Part shown: positions 28,801 through 40,536 of the stretch, piece by piece | How positions within the stretch are numbered: the stretch's first letter is position 1 | Layout: each line of letters opens with the position of its first letter | From: Turnera subulata | Lineage: Eukaryota > Streptophyta > Magnoliopsida > Malpighiales > Passifloraceae | NCBI GenBank assembly: GCA_028386065.3 | Contig: JAKUCV010004279.1 | Location: 28,293 to 92,292, forward strand | DNA length: 64,000 nucleotides | Direction: 5' to 3' | Made by a program: the position numbers and the translations under genes | The notes under the pieces: generated by a model | Seen by the model: only the letters and a program-made list of their open reading frames with translations | Told to the model about the DNA's origin: nothing | The model's database searches: none

Positions 28801-30365
28801 CTATGACCGGCCTTACAAGTTCAATCCATGGAGATGGCAAGTATGACTCGCTAGCTAGCTGATTTTATGTCGGATTTAATGGTTTGATTGATGATTAATT
28901 ATGAATTTTCAATCCTAAACTTACATGCCACTTGCTTGCAGGACAAAGACATGAGTACCAATAACTTCACTCCATTTGGAGGTGGACAAAGATTGTGTCC
29001 TGGACTTGACTTGGCTAGGCTGGAAGCTTCAATTTTCTTACACCATATTGTCACTCAGTTTAGGTAATTAATTTTTTTAGACTTTAAACTCGGTTGAATA
29101 TTTCTTTGATGGAATTAATTAATAGTTGCTGATTTGTTCATAAGCTTTTTTTACAAGCGAATTAATTAGTTCACAAAAACCAAGAGCATGTGTACACTTT
29201 TTATAACGAAGAAAATAGTAAGAGCTTCTTTCTGAAAGTTATATTAGACACTACTACTTTGTTCCTCCACTTTTTATAGATGAGCAATGACAAAATCATT
29301 AGAAGATACACAACTTTCTGCCAGATTTCTGGCAAGTAACCCCTGAACCTGAAGCATTCTTTTTCTCCATTAGATACTTTTAGGATACAAGTACTATATT
29401 TAACCATTTCCATACCGAAGAAAACACCCTACATATGCAATTCCATTTCCACTTCCCCATAATGCCCATATCTCCAAGTTACTTTTAAACAACTTTTCCC
29501 GTATAAGAGAAGACAGAATCATCAAGAGACCATTACCATGTGACTATTTTTTGGCTGAAATCTTGACGAGTACTCCACATGTGCCACACACTGTAGGCAA
29601 AGTCTGGGTGTCATATATAGAGCCAATATTAACCCTACCATGCCTTCTTAGACCAACCAGAGGTGGTACACATGTGAAGCCAAAAGAATTTGGTGCCAGT
29701 CATTCAATTTGCTCGTTATTTCTCTCCTCGATAGATATATGTAGTCACATCCACAAATTTTTGCCTTGTCTCTAGTGCATTGAAGTAAAACTTTTGTATA
29801 GTTAAATACGTCCATAGGATCCGGTGGTGACAATTTGTCGTAAAAGTTAGTCAATGATATTATTAATTTAGAGGATAATAGAGTATCTATGTGTAGCGCA
29901 TGCTAGCTCCTACCTCTAATTAGGCATTATTAGTACATTATGTGTCAGAAGACAAAGATCATGGTCAATCTAGTTGTTAGGCAATACAATGAGAATATCA
30001 TCACATAGTTTAAACCCAAAAACACCCTACTAATCAGCTCTTGGCTGTAGAGGTTGATTAGGTGTCATAGAGAGGTTCTCTAGTTGTGGATTTCCTTGCC
30101 TTGAGAAAGTAAAACCAAGGCTGGTCCAACCTTTGACTGCATATTCTAATTAATTAAGCACAGTAGCTTATAGGGTATGTATGCAATTTGCACAAAAGCG
30201 TAATAACTTTTTTCACAAGGCTTGTGAATGCTGCTGATTTCTCTTTGCTTAATTTTGTCTTGTAGATGGGTTGCCGAGGAAGATACAGTTGTGAACTTCC
30301 CCACTGTAAGGATGAAGGGGAGGATGCCCATTTGGGTCAAAAAGAGAGAAGATCAAGATCCTTAA
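25815..30365 (+). CDS. CYP90D1: Cytochrome P450 CYP90D1, brassinosteroid C-23 hydroxylase
   Basis: Eight exons: 25815-26026, 26489-26813, 27397-27546, 27692-27940, 28470-28559, 28655-28840, 28942-29063 and 30266-30365, giving 477 residues. An N-terminal membrane anchor ([19 protein letters not shown]) precedes the [12 protein letters not shown] proline region. Other marks are [14 protein letters not shown] sequence (here [10 protein letters not shown]), [12 protein letters not shown], the I helix with GEDS at 286-289, ExxR as ETLR at 346-349, FNPWRWQ, and the haem loop [10 protein letters not shown] with Cys423. These match the CYP90C/90D group closely. Known members hydroxylate C-23 of brassinosteroid intermediates (for example 3-epi-6-deoxocathasterone) at the endoplasmic reticulum, and I infer the same. 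Intron 3 must use a GC donor. CYP90C1 is the main alternative, but the pattern fits 90D better. Confidence 0.93.
27547..27691 (+). other. GC-AG intron (CYP90D1 intron 3)
   Basis: Exon 3 ends TTACAG and is followed by GCGAGT. Exon 4 begins after CCCTCAG at 27692. Joining these gives RSLQ|AKKKM, as expected in the family, in phase 0. The only nearby GT (27551) shifts the frame. GC donors with an otherwise strong consensus (CAG|GCGAGT) are a known minor class. Confidence 0.85.
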
Positions 30366-32362
30366 GCTAAGCTAGCTTACATATATATTTATATATTATA
30401 TAATACACCACAGCTAGCCAAGAAAATGGCTCAAAGACACTTCAATTCAATAAAACAAAAAACCCAACACGAAAAAGACTTGAACAATCGAAGACAATAA
30501 GGAATGGTCAGGGCGCACACGTGTGGGGCGTCATCAAGGAAGCTGACATATCTGTACTCTTTCATAGGCTTATTGCAGAGATATAGATTAGTGGAAGTGT
30601 ATACTCTTTTTAAGGGACCCATAAAAGATTATCCTTTCTACACTTTCCTTGTTTCTTCTTCCCTCGTTTCTTTTTTCTCTTTTGCACACTTGAGGTCACT
30701 GAGTACGTAGGGAGTATAACATTAATGAAAACGAACAGCTATATATATAGTATGTCATTTGAAAATCTAATTCTATCTAATTCTGTTATATCAATGAATT
30801 AGCCTTTTCGAGTGGTAAGAGTAGCAAATCATGAAGCGGGGAGGCTTAATGATCCATTACTTTTTGTTAATTGCGCATGAACAGATTTTTACAAGTTCAA
30901 TGGTATGAATGACAAAGCAAAGAACAAAATGCCATATATTGTACGATTATAAGATGATATATATTATTGCTGCTCATCACAAAATTTAATGAAAAACTTG
31001 AACAACCGACAGATCATCTCGAGAACTATACACGAAACTAGTTTATTTTAAACTTGGTTTTGTAGTTCTCGGCTGGATATTGTTTGCACCCATAAGACAG
31101 AAACATATTATGCAAATAGAAATTCGAATGTAAGGATGAGTAGAGGTTTTGTCAATTCTTGAGAGTTTGATATTCATAAATTGCAGATACATCGAATATT
31201 AATCATATGCACATTTACATCAACCCATCCGTTGTTAAACCATAATGTGCATAGAGACGTTTTGGACTTTGTCAATACAATTTTGTTGCCTTACGAACTT
31301 GTAGTGATTCTTCCTCTAGAAGGATCATTAAAAATTGAAAACTGTCAAATTCATTGGAGAAAGAGTGAAAACAGACAACAACAAAAAAAATATCTGTCTT
31401 AGTACAAATTAAAGATAGCTAGGACGTTTTGTCAGGAAACTATATTATCTCTTTAGATGACTTTGTACCCGTCATGTTTGTACTAGATAAATGCAGAACA
31501 CGATAAGATCTAGCATCATCTTTTGTGTTGGTAACATCATGTCCATCTTTATCAATGATTAATAAGCAGTACCAAATTAATTAAACACCAGTTATGATCC
31601 TTTTGTATGGTTGATTTTTATATATGCGGGTGAAGGGAAGGGAAGCAGCACAGATTTGTTGTAACCAAAGTGGAACGTTTAAGGCTATTGATAATGGGCT
31701 TAGAAGCATCACAAGGTTGGACTTCTGATCCACACATCTCCCTCGAGCAACCCCATAAGAGCCCACAACGCAAACCTAATCACCTTTTGGGCTTGGGCCT
31801 ATACATAGCCGAAGTGGAAAAAACTGGGCTACTGGAGACAGTGTCCATACGACGCCGTTTCTGTTGAACAGGCCTTTCCGTCTCCAATATCTATCTTCTC
31901 CTGCAATCGAGAGCAAAACGCAAGAAAACAACACACCAACTTTCTGTCCTTGGTTCCTCTCTCTCTCTCTCTAATTTATCAGAGGAAAAAAAAAATCGAT
32001 CAATCAGTCGCGGAAACTCTGAAAAACCTAATTATCATCTACTTCTCCTCTTAGGTACCGATTCTACCTTTTATTGTAGTCTGGTTATTTTCCCGTTATG
32101 TCCTTCAACAAAATCGTTAACGAGCAAAAGAAGAAACAAACAAAACTAAAACGAACTTCCCGTTAATCATAGTAGCTTAGACCTTAGGTTTTTTTTTTTC
32201 TTCTGTTTTTTGCCAATCGATTATCGATGAGAGAACGTTACCATATATTTTAGGGACTTATTAGTGTTAGAGTGACACATTACACGCAATATTATTATGA
32301 GGTAGTATCTCATATTCTGTTTAATATTATTATTATTTGCACAGAAGAAGCTTAAACAAAAA
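30366..32362. other. Intergenic; FLX-like promoter and leader
   Basis: No gene seen. A CT-rich tract near 31957-31972 and pyrimidine-rich sequence lie upstream of the FLX-like start. A GGTACC donor-like site near 32054 and the acceptor TTTGCACAG ending at 32343 suggest an intron in the 5' untranslated region, which transcripts would have to confirm. Confidence 0.45.
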
Positions 32363-34086
32363 ATGGCCGGGAGGAATCGAGTCCACCGCGACTCCTACAA
32401 CGACCGCCGGGGATTCCAGCCGGACAGGCCTTACATGCGAGGCCCTCCGATGCCGCAGGCGGCGCCACCGCCGCCGCACCATCATCATCACCATCATCCC
32501 GCATTGCTGGAGGAGGAGCTGGAGATGCAGCACGCCGAAATCCGGCGCCTCGTGACCGACAACCGGCGGCTGATCGACGATCGGATGGCGCTGCAGCAGG
32601 AGCTGGGCGCCGACAAGGAGGAGCTGCGCAGGCTGAACCTCCTCATCGCCGATATCCGGGCGGAGCACGAAATGCGGTCGAGGGAGCTCGTCGAGAAAGC
32701 CATGAAGCTCGAGGCCGATCTCCGTGCGGCCGAGCCTTTCAAGAACGAGGCCGTGCAGCTGCGCGCCGAGGTCCAGAAGCTGAATGGCGTGAAGCAGGAA
32801 CTGGTCGGGCAGGTGCAGACGTTGAAGCAGGATGTGTCGAGGTTGCAGGGGGAGATTAAGCAGATTCCTCATTTGAAGACCGAGGTTGATGGGCTGCGCC
32901 AGGAACTTATGCATGCTAGGTTTGTGATTGGATTCATTATTCTCATTTCTAATTTTTGTGATGGATTTTGTTTTTTTAATTTCTGTGCCTTCATCGAAGT
33001 CTTACCTTCTTGTGATGTAGGGCTGCAATTGACTATGAAAAGAAGTCAAATATCGAGTTGGTGGAGCAGAGGCAGGGAATGGAGAAGAACTTGCTTTCCA
33101 TGGCTCGCGAAGTGGAAAAGTTACGTGCAGAGCTTGATTCTCGATCCTGGGGCCCTGGTATGGTGTCATATATGTTTTCCTTTTAAAGTCAATTTTTAAT
33201 GTGAGTTCATTCACAGCTTGTTTGGCATTAACTCAAATGTCGGTTGAATTGAATACCATTTGAGAAATTGACTCTTTTACAACATAGTTGTGCTAGTTGA
33301 AGGGTAAGGCTGCATAGTTTTGTTAAGTAAGCAAGCTGTTGCAGATTAAGAGTTTTCCCCCTTCAGAAACAAAGCAATTGATGATTTCTATCGCCATATT
33401 CTGGAAGTAGCTGTGTTTAGCAAGTACCAGATCGTCTAAAGTTTATGCATGACATTAATGTGGTACAAGTGGGCATTGATCTGCAATTTCCGGTGGGTTA
33501 TTGACACAGTGTGTAGGGTAATGTATAGAGCTTTGTGCGTTATGGTGAAGTTAAGCCAACTATAGCAGCAATAACGGACTAATCATATTTTTCATCCTTG
33601 GGTTTTCTTCTCTCTGTTATAGTATGATACCGGTGGTTTTTATTCTGCATGGGTGTTTTCAGTGCACTATTTATAGTAAGATTTTCCACAGTTGAGGGGC
33701 AGGGCTCTGATTTTGCGTTGTCTTACAGTTTTTTCTGTGAAAAAACTATGTTTGCTTCTTGTCTCATTCTCTCAACCTATGATTCTTCAAGGTGGAGCAT
33801 ATGGTATGAAGTTTGGTGTTCCAGAAGGAGGTTATCCTGCACCTTATGGGGATGGATATGGAGTTCATATGGTATGTCTGCTTGTCACCATGAGGCCCAC
33901 CCTACCACCCCCCAACCCCCACCCATTCCTCTTCTTTTCCAAGTTGGGTTTATTGTCCACCATTTTTTCCCGAGATTCTTATCATCAAAGTCTTCTCTTT
34001 CTATTATTCAGGGTGCTGCAGACAAGGGTCCTATGTATGGCCCCGGTCCTGCTTCATGGGAGAAGCCGCGCATGCCTCGTCGTTGA
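32363..34086 (+). CDS. FLL3: FLX-like coiled-coil protein (FLX-like 3 type)
   Basis: Four exons: 32363-32919, 33021-33157, 33792-33871 and 34012-34086, giving 282 residues. The start [18 protein letters not shown] is followed by a Pro-rich stretch and a run of seven histidines. Residues ~48-225 are a long heptad-rich coiled coil ([20 protein letters not shown] and on), the core of the FLX family. The C-terminus is Gly/Tyr/Pro-rich and ends [12 protein letters not shown] proteins work with FRIGIDA-type partners in flowering-time control; the function of FLX-like 3 itself is poorly defined. Subfamily choice rests on the C-terminus and on sitting near PLD-epsilon and RH20, as in Arabidopsis. Exon 1 is GC-rich compared with its surroundings. 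Confidence 0.88.
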
Positions 34087-37000
34087 AGCGGGTGATACTA
34101 TGGTGTTCTTCTACCCTGTTCAATATCTCCAATCAGCAAGAAGTGTCTTTCACCTAAGTGTGCATGACACGTTAGTAGTCTTTTTTCTTGACACGTTGTT
34201 AGTTATTTTAAAGTGGCATATTTAGGATTTTACTACTGGTTTGCTTTATAGATATTGTAGTTTCCAATTCTTATCTGTGATAATTGAACGTTGAGAAATC
34301 TTGGCTTTCTTTTCATGCCTGTTTCTTTACCATTTCAATGTTTTGCTATTCACTTAAGTCTACTGGGTCTCTTCAAACTGTGCAACATATAATCTATCCT
34401 CTACAACCGTTCATTTTTGAAATAGCATGCTGTTTGTTTTCCCTCTTGGCTGGCACCATTTGTTAGAACACTTGGACGTTGGGACCAGAGTTTCTGTTTT
34501 TGCTGATGGAGGATAGCGTAGGCCATCAACAGTTGCTTGACATACTAGGAAGATAATTGGTGATAACTTAAGGCATAGACATATTTATATGTTGTTGCGC
34601 CAAGAAGATCATCATCTGAATTGTGCTCTTTGATATGCTGCTTCTCCGATGTTTCAAATGAGGTGTTACAGGTTGGTGAGGGAAGAGTTTATGGCACATG
34701 TGTGAAGTCTCTTAACTAGGAGCTTTTTGGATGAGATCTACTCATTCTATTTTTTCTTTTGCTGCAAGCATGGTTATATATAACACTGGGAGATAATAGG
34801 TTGTCTTTTCTAGTCCTGTTGATAGTAGAGCAACCTTGATGCCATGAGAAGCCTCATGCACTGGTGTGTGCAGTCATTCCTCTGGGTATTCCTGGGGATG
34901 CAAGATTTGACCTTGTTGAATGCGAGCAACCATCCAAATATTATTTGGAATACAAGGGCTTGAGATAAGTGCTTGCTTAGTAGCAGTTTCACATTAAGAC
35001 AGCTCTTCCCATCTGGACGTCTCTTCCAGCGAATGCCAAGGAGAAAAGATCGCAGAAAAGATGGATGATTGTTCAGCTTTTTGATTGATCAACTTTTTTC
35101 TTGAGCTTCTGCTCCTATGCTTATTACTTGAGCTCAGCTTCTGGACACATCTTGTATCGCCACAACTGTATCAAAGGATTGAGCCATCTGGTTGCTTGGA
35201 AGCACTGGGAGAAGTAAGGTCATGCTATAGGGTTCAATAATTTGGAGTCTGTAGTCTGTGGCTATAGTTAGAAAACTGATGTAATACATGGTCTTCTGTT
35301 TATTCTTCAGTTTTGAGAGTGTACCAAAAGGCATTGGTAGTTTAGTTTCTTGAGCTACTTTTGGGGAAGAAAGTTAGTTCCAGTCAGTGCCTCTGATGTT
35401 TAGGGTAAGAAGTAGGCTCTTGACACATCTGATGTTTGTACCATTCCAAGATTGTATATGTGTGTGGTGGAAGTTAGGGCTAGCTTATATGTCTTTAAAC
35501 AACTAGAGAATTTAACTTTTGTGAAGTTATTTCTTCTCCATCAAAGGTTGTATCTTCTGGCTCCTAGGTTAGACTTAGGTTGATGAAATTTCAAAGTGTG
35601 GTCATTATCTTCTGTTGGATATAGGCTTAGAATGCCAGAATGCAGATGGAATAGGTGGCAGTATCTGGAGCAATGCAGATAGATAAGTTCTTGATAATGC
35701 TTCTGGTGGAAGGGGTGTCCACTGTTTTAGCTCCTCAGAATATGCAAGGGGATGATAAATTGGCCTGTGATATACCTGTGGTTCGCAGCCAGATTTAAGG
35801 GGTTCCCATGCCCTTCGATTAGGTTTCAACCACTATAGCAACGTATTTGTAGGCTCGGTATCTATACAATTCTTGTTCGAAAGTGCTGGTTCTGGTTCAA
35901 CATTTGACACTCAGCCTGCAAGACGAAGCGGTTCCAAGCTTGGATGCTAACTCATTGCGTTGAATGACCCTGGAGTTTTTTTGAAGAAGATGATTCCATG
36001 CTACGACAAGCTGACTGCTTGTGCCTCATAGGCAAGTATTCTGTCTCTAATTGTGGGTACCGTAGATCTTTAATTTTTCTTTTCTTGAGCTAATTTTGGT
36101 GATTATATCCCTTTATGTCATCATATCACTTATAGATAATTGATGATTATTTTGGATCAAAATTATTCTGGCAGTAAGTGCCTGTGGGTGTTCAACTCCT
36201 CACATCTAGCTGCATGTGGGTGTCATCCTTGCAATGCTATTCATTAGCTGAAATATTTGCTCTTATTAGGCTAAATTGATAGTTTAAGTTTGAAGTTGAG
36301 CCCTATGGATGTGCTGATGTACGTCTTCACATTGGGTTGAATTGGATGATGATGCCCATCTACATTAATTTGAGGAGTTTTAGATTCTGTGATACATGGC
36401 CTATCACCTTCTTTCTTGTGCATAAGTTTGTTGCGAGGTATGCTTCTGAACAATGACGTGAGATGGTATTGGCTGAGCTTTGTGCTGTTGGATTTTGGAC
36501 ATTCTGGTGATTGTCACTTGATGCAAGACATTAATAATGAGGACTATGTCGCATATTTATATTTGTGACAGATCAGGATGGATTTTTAGCTTTACTTTTC
36601 ATGGTTTTTGCAAACGAAGTCATTGGAGATTTGATTGATCATCTCTGGATGCCTGCAAGCTGAAAGCTACGAAGAGTGACTTTACATTTTAAGGAGCATG
36701 CAGCAGTAGCTCGTGAGTTGGAGTAGCAAAGTCTCGGGTTTATATCTGACGAATATGATCTACTCCAAGGAATGTTTAACTGGAGGCATGAGACTCTGTA
36801 GGAAGTAGAAGACGTCTCTTGCTTGTTGGGTTATTTGAACACAAATATAGCCTATTAGCTTGTGAATATCTGCACTTTTGGCTCCGGAAAGACATCAAGG
36901 TTTCATAAATTGTCTTACTTGCAACTGGAAGTCAGTCGCTAATTATTGGATTGCTCATTTTCTTGGCGTTTTCATTTACCGCTTACCATAAACTTCATAG

Positions 37001-37800
37001 GAGATATCAAATTCAATTTTAAGTTTATGGCATAATGCGAAAGGTCAGATGCATTGGTCTTCTGAACAGATGATGGCATTACTATAAGGATGATTATTTC
37101 CCATGGAAAGTTGTGCTGTAAGGGTGATACTAGAGAAGGTAATCTCTACTAGTAGTCGCTTAGGAGTTATAATGTAGGCTAGGAAGAGCACCTAGTAGCA
37201 GTCCACTACTGAAGAATCCAAGAGTTACCTTTGGACATTCTTGTGGCTTTTGGTTATGAAGCTTAAGAGTTGTGGTTTTTTGGATGATTCAAGTCTGCCA
37301 CGCCACCTCATACTTGATTGAAGTGATCTCCATCAAGAATTTGAAGATAATCAGTTTCATTCACATCAAAAGTCCCTGCTCTTCGGTTGACTGCCGTGCT
37401 AGTACATTCTTATTTAGATGATGTATTTGTTAGGTGTTACGATGAACGATGGCAAAAACAAAGTGCTGCTTTGGTTCAAACAGTTGTGCAGTTTTCTGGT
37501 GGTGTGAGGTCTGAAGGTGACATCCAAGAGTGTGTTCTCCTGTAGGTTAGCAAACCTTCGCATATGAACATTGTTGCTCACAGTATAGTGAAAGCAGAAG
37601 GGAGTTGGATGCAATTTGTGGACTGCAGTTTCTTTTTCTTTTTTTTGGTAGTTTATGCGATCATCGGTTTATAAAGTTATCATAACTTCTCTTATGATCA
37701 ATCCTCTGTATGGTTTATCTGTTAAATTCTTGTTATCATATCATTTGGAATTGCCCTTTTCAGTTTTTGTCTAATGGAATCTTTTTGATGTTATGCAGAT
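34087..37800. other. Long unassigned stretch after FLX-like
   Basis: The first ~200 bp is probably the FLX-like 3' UTR. The remaining ~3.5 kb is less AT-rich than ordinary spacer and gives only short broken frames on both strands (for example 35605-35829 and 36271-36453, minus). I cannot match it to any gene or transposon. It may be a decayed element or a transcribed non-coding region. Confidence 0.4.
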
Positions 37801-39300
37801 GGATATCCATTCCAAGAGTAAGGAAGGTGGAGAATAGGGGGTATCATTGTCAGTTCTGTCACCTACTCTTCTGGTGAACTACAGCACTGTTGAAACCACC
37901 TCTACTTCTGCCTGCACGGAGGCCTTTTATAGTCTATCCATTCTTGCAGAAGAGGCAGACAGGTACTTGTTTTCCTGAATCTTTCCATTTTGAAATCAAG
38001 GGAAAGTGGTAAATATATGCAGTATTTTGGAATATGATTTAGACGTCAAAGTTTGTATAGGCCCCTCTTTGCTTTATTTCAATCAAATGAGCTGATTAAT
38101 AGAAATAACTCTGCTCTCTGCTTCATTTCAATGAAAATATCATAACGATCGCTCTATAATTTACTTGATTTCCAAATCACCTTTACATGCATTTGGCAAG
38201 AAATACTTCATCTCAAATTAACTAGTTTCCTCCAAATGGCTTATGTACATTTCTCCAGCAGTATTTCAATCACTAGGTGTTGGGCATTGGAAAATATTTT
38301 CATGTTGTGGAACTTAATTAGTGGTTGAAACAACAAACATGGAGTTATCAAGGATAAACAAATTCTAAAACCTAAAACAATTTTTTAAACTGTTCTCTGC
38401 TCAACCTATAGTTGGTGCAAAAAGGTTTCAACCTCTACCTTTTGGCTTGCTTGATGGTCTCATGGGGAGTATGTGTTCTTTGTTTTGAATTCATTATAGT
38501 TGGTACAGTGCTGCTAATTTTTCATTGCTTCTTATTCGTTGTTCAATTTGATACTGTTATTGTTAATAGATATAAATTGGATACAAGGAGTTGTGAAGTT
38601 TGTGTGTCCCTTGTACCCATACTATCCATTTTGGTTATTTTTTTGAGTTTATCAAGTTGCACTGTCTAAAAATATAGGTTGAATAGAAATCAATCGAAAA
38701 CGGCATCTTCGTATTTATATATTTCGATATCAATTATCCATATGAAATGTTCATTAAGGGCGCAATTCCATTTTTTTCTTATTTATTTGTGTTGATTCGA
38801 ATTCATCTTAATGGAGTGGGGGAGTATGAAAGAGCGATGAAGTATTATGTTCTGGCTGATCTCAGACATGAAATGATTGCTTTTTCCTTGGATGATAACT
38901 CCATATTACCTTATGATGATGTTCAAGAGGAAATGCATCGTGTCTGCAGGCTATTGTCTAATTTTTTAGATCAATCAAGTTCACTTAGTTCCCTTTGTTT
39001 TTCTTCCTCTTATATTTTCTCTCTTCTCGTTCAAGTACTGGTGTTGGCTACTACTGTCTATTTTGGTGACATCAAAATTCACTTTGTTCTTTCCTTTTCT
39101 CTCTTTTATGTTTTCAGGGAGAGGCTTAATCTTACTCCAATGCCAGAAGTGTGCAATTTTAACGATAATCCCTACCCAGCATCTGGCTTGCCAATTGCAT
39201 CCGATGGCAAATATGTGCCTTTTTATCCACTCTTACCTTTACCATTACGGATTCTGGGTAGGGTGACTACGGTGCAGACACAGACGAGCGTCAGGGACTG
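37801..39300 (+). pseudogene. Possible decayed or partial gene of unknown family
   Basis: Three exon-like blocks lie in order. About 37838-37970 reads VSLSVLSPTLLVNYSTVE, then TTSTSACTEAFYSLSILAEE, then ADR, followed by a donor-like GTACTT. About 38811-38949 reads VGEYERAMKYYVLADLRHEM and continues to EEMHRVC. Then 39118-39300, after TTTTCAG, reads ERLNLTPMPEVCNFNDNPYP and ends VQTQTSVRD-stop. The second and third join in frame only if the donor after CTGCAG is GC. An ATG at 37800 runs into a stop after 12 codons. I do not recognise the protein. The blocks look protein-like (balanced composition, splice-like borders), but the early break suggests a relic. Confidence 0.35.
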
Positions 39301-39537
39301 ATCTTTGAAAGTTGATTTCCATTATAGTGGAATTCTTTTTGGTTCAGCCCGGTATAGTGGACTAGTTACGCGCTCGAGCTCTCTTGAACAAGTGCTTTGC
39401 ATGCTAGTAAGTAATAACCATGATTGATGGGAAAGTAATCGGCTAAAAGAATTTTTGTAGGTCTGATAATATTTTCGCGTTTGTAGGATAATTGTCATCT
39501 TTTAAAATCCAGTGTGTATTTCATATGGCTAAATGTT

Positions 39538-40325
39538 TTTTTTTTTCGAAAGCATAATGATATATTAACAGAAACTAATGAGTACAACATACAAATTGGA
39601 ATAAAACAGACAGCAAATGACATAATAAATCGTCACAAACATAGAGGGATAAAACCACAAATAAAGCATAAAATATAAGTACAAAGTGATTGTTCTTAGA
39701 TTTGGACATGGGCAAGGGTTAAAAGTTCTAAAAGTTCTCAAAGTAGAGAACTTGTTGCTACACAGAAGGAGGGGTCGGACTGTCTGGACTACCCCAATCA
39801 TGAACTTGTTGCTACACAGAAGGAGGGGTCGGACTGTCTGTGTAATGCTGGACTACCCCAATCATGAACTTAACGACTTTGCCTCTGAAACCCAAGCAAG
39901 CCAAACAATAGCTATCACCCGAGTAACGAAAGAAAAGAAAGCCAATGTCCTCCCTTGTGAGCAAACACTCCCCAAAAAGTTTCATACTTCATACCACAAC
40001 AACAATCCCAATTCAAGCTCACCGAGAAAAAGGACCATTTCTTATTTTTGCATTTGTAGATCTAGAGGCCATGGGGAATCTAAAAGTAGAGATGTTGAGA
40101 GTCTCCAACAACAAGAATAGTTCTAAAATCTATCAACAAAAACATTAGATTTATTGCAGATCAACTAATATACATAATATAAAGACTAGACATAATAATA
40201 GATCATAACAAGGGCTTACCAACCGACTAGAAGAGTCGCCGGCAGCCCATACAGTAACTATAAAAGGGCTTTTTGGGAGGCTGGAGGAGGGAGAGAAAAA
40301 AAGGGATTAAAATTTGGTAATGCCT
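39538..40325 (-). mobile_element. Short retro-insertion with 16-bp target duplication
   Basis: A poly(T) start followed by CGAAAGCATAATG on the plus strand is the poly(A) end of an element lying on the minus strand. The flanks CATATGGCTAAATGTT (39522-39537) and CATACGGCTAAATGTT (40326-40341) are a target-site duplication with one mismatch. The 0.8-kb body has no long frame. Its TTTCGAAAA 3' end resembles the two DUF4283 elements nearby, so it may be a deleted relative. Confidence 0.7.
39748..39864. repeat. Tandem duplication (54 and 63 bp) inside retro-insertion
   Basis: GAACTTGTTGCTACACAGAA starts at 39748 and again at 39802. The second copy carries about 9 extra bases (TGTAATGCT) before the shared GGACTACCCCAATCAT end. 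Confidence 0.85.
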
Positions 40326-40536
40326 CATACGGCTAAATGTTAAACCCCGAGATTGAGCAACTTGTTTACGAACGTTGCTCCATTCTTTTGCTTTCTGAAT
40401 ATGAAAGGGCTTTTTGGGAGGCAGGAGGAGGGAGAGAAAAAAGGGTTTAAAATTTGGTAATGCCTCATACGGCTAAATGTTAAACCCCGAGATTGAGCAA
40501 CTTGTTTACGAACGTTGCTCCATTCTTTTGCTTTCT
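40263..40536. repeat. 141-bp tandem duplication spanning an insertion edge
   Basis: The unit starting AAAGGGCTTTTTGGGAGG occurs at 40263 and 40404 with few differences. It covers the 5' edge of the retro-insertion, its right target duplication and flanking DNA up to TTGCTTTCT. The second copy is cut by the ORF1-only LINE element. Confidence 0.9.

Noticed and set aside
32333..32914. 193-codon minus-strand frame
   Set aside because: It is the antisense shadow of the GC-rich first exon of the FLX-like gene.
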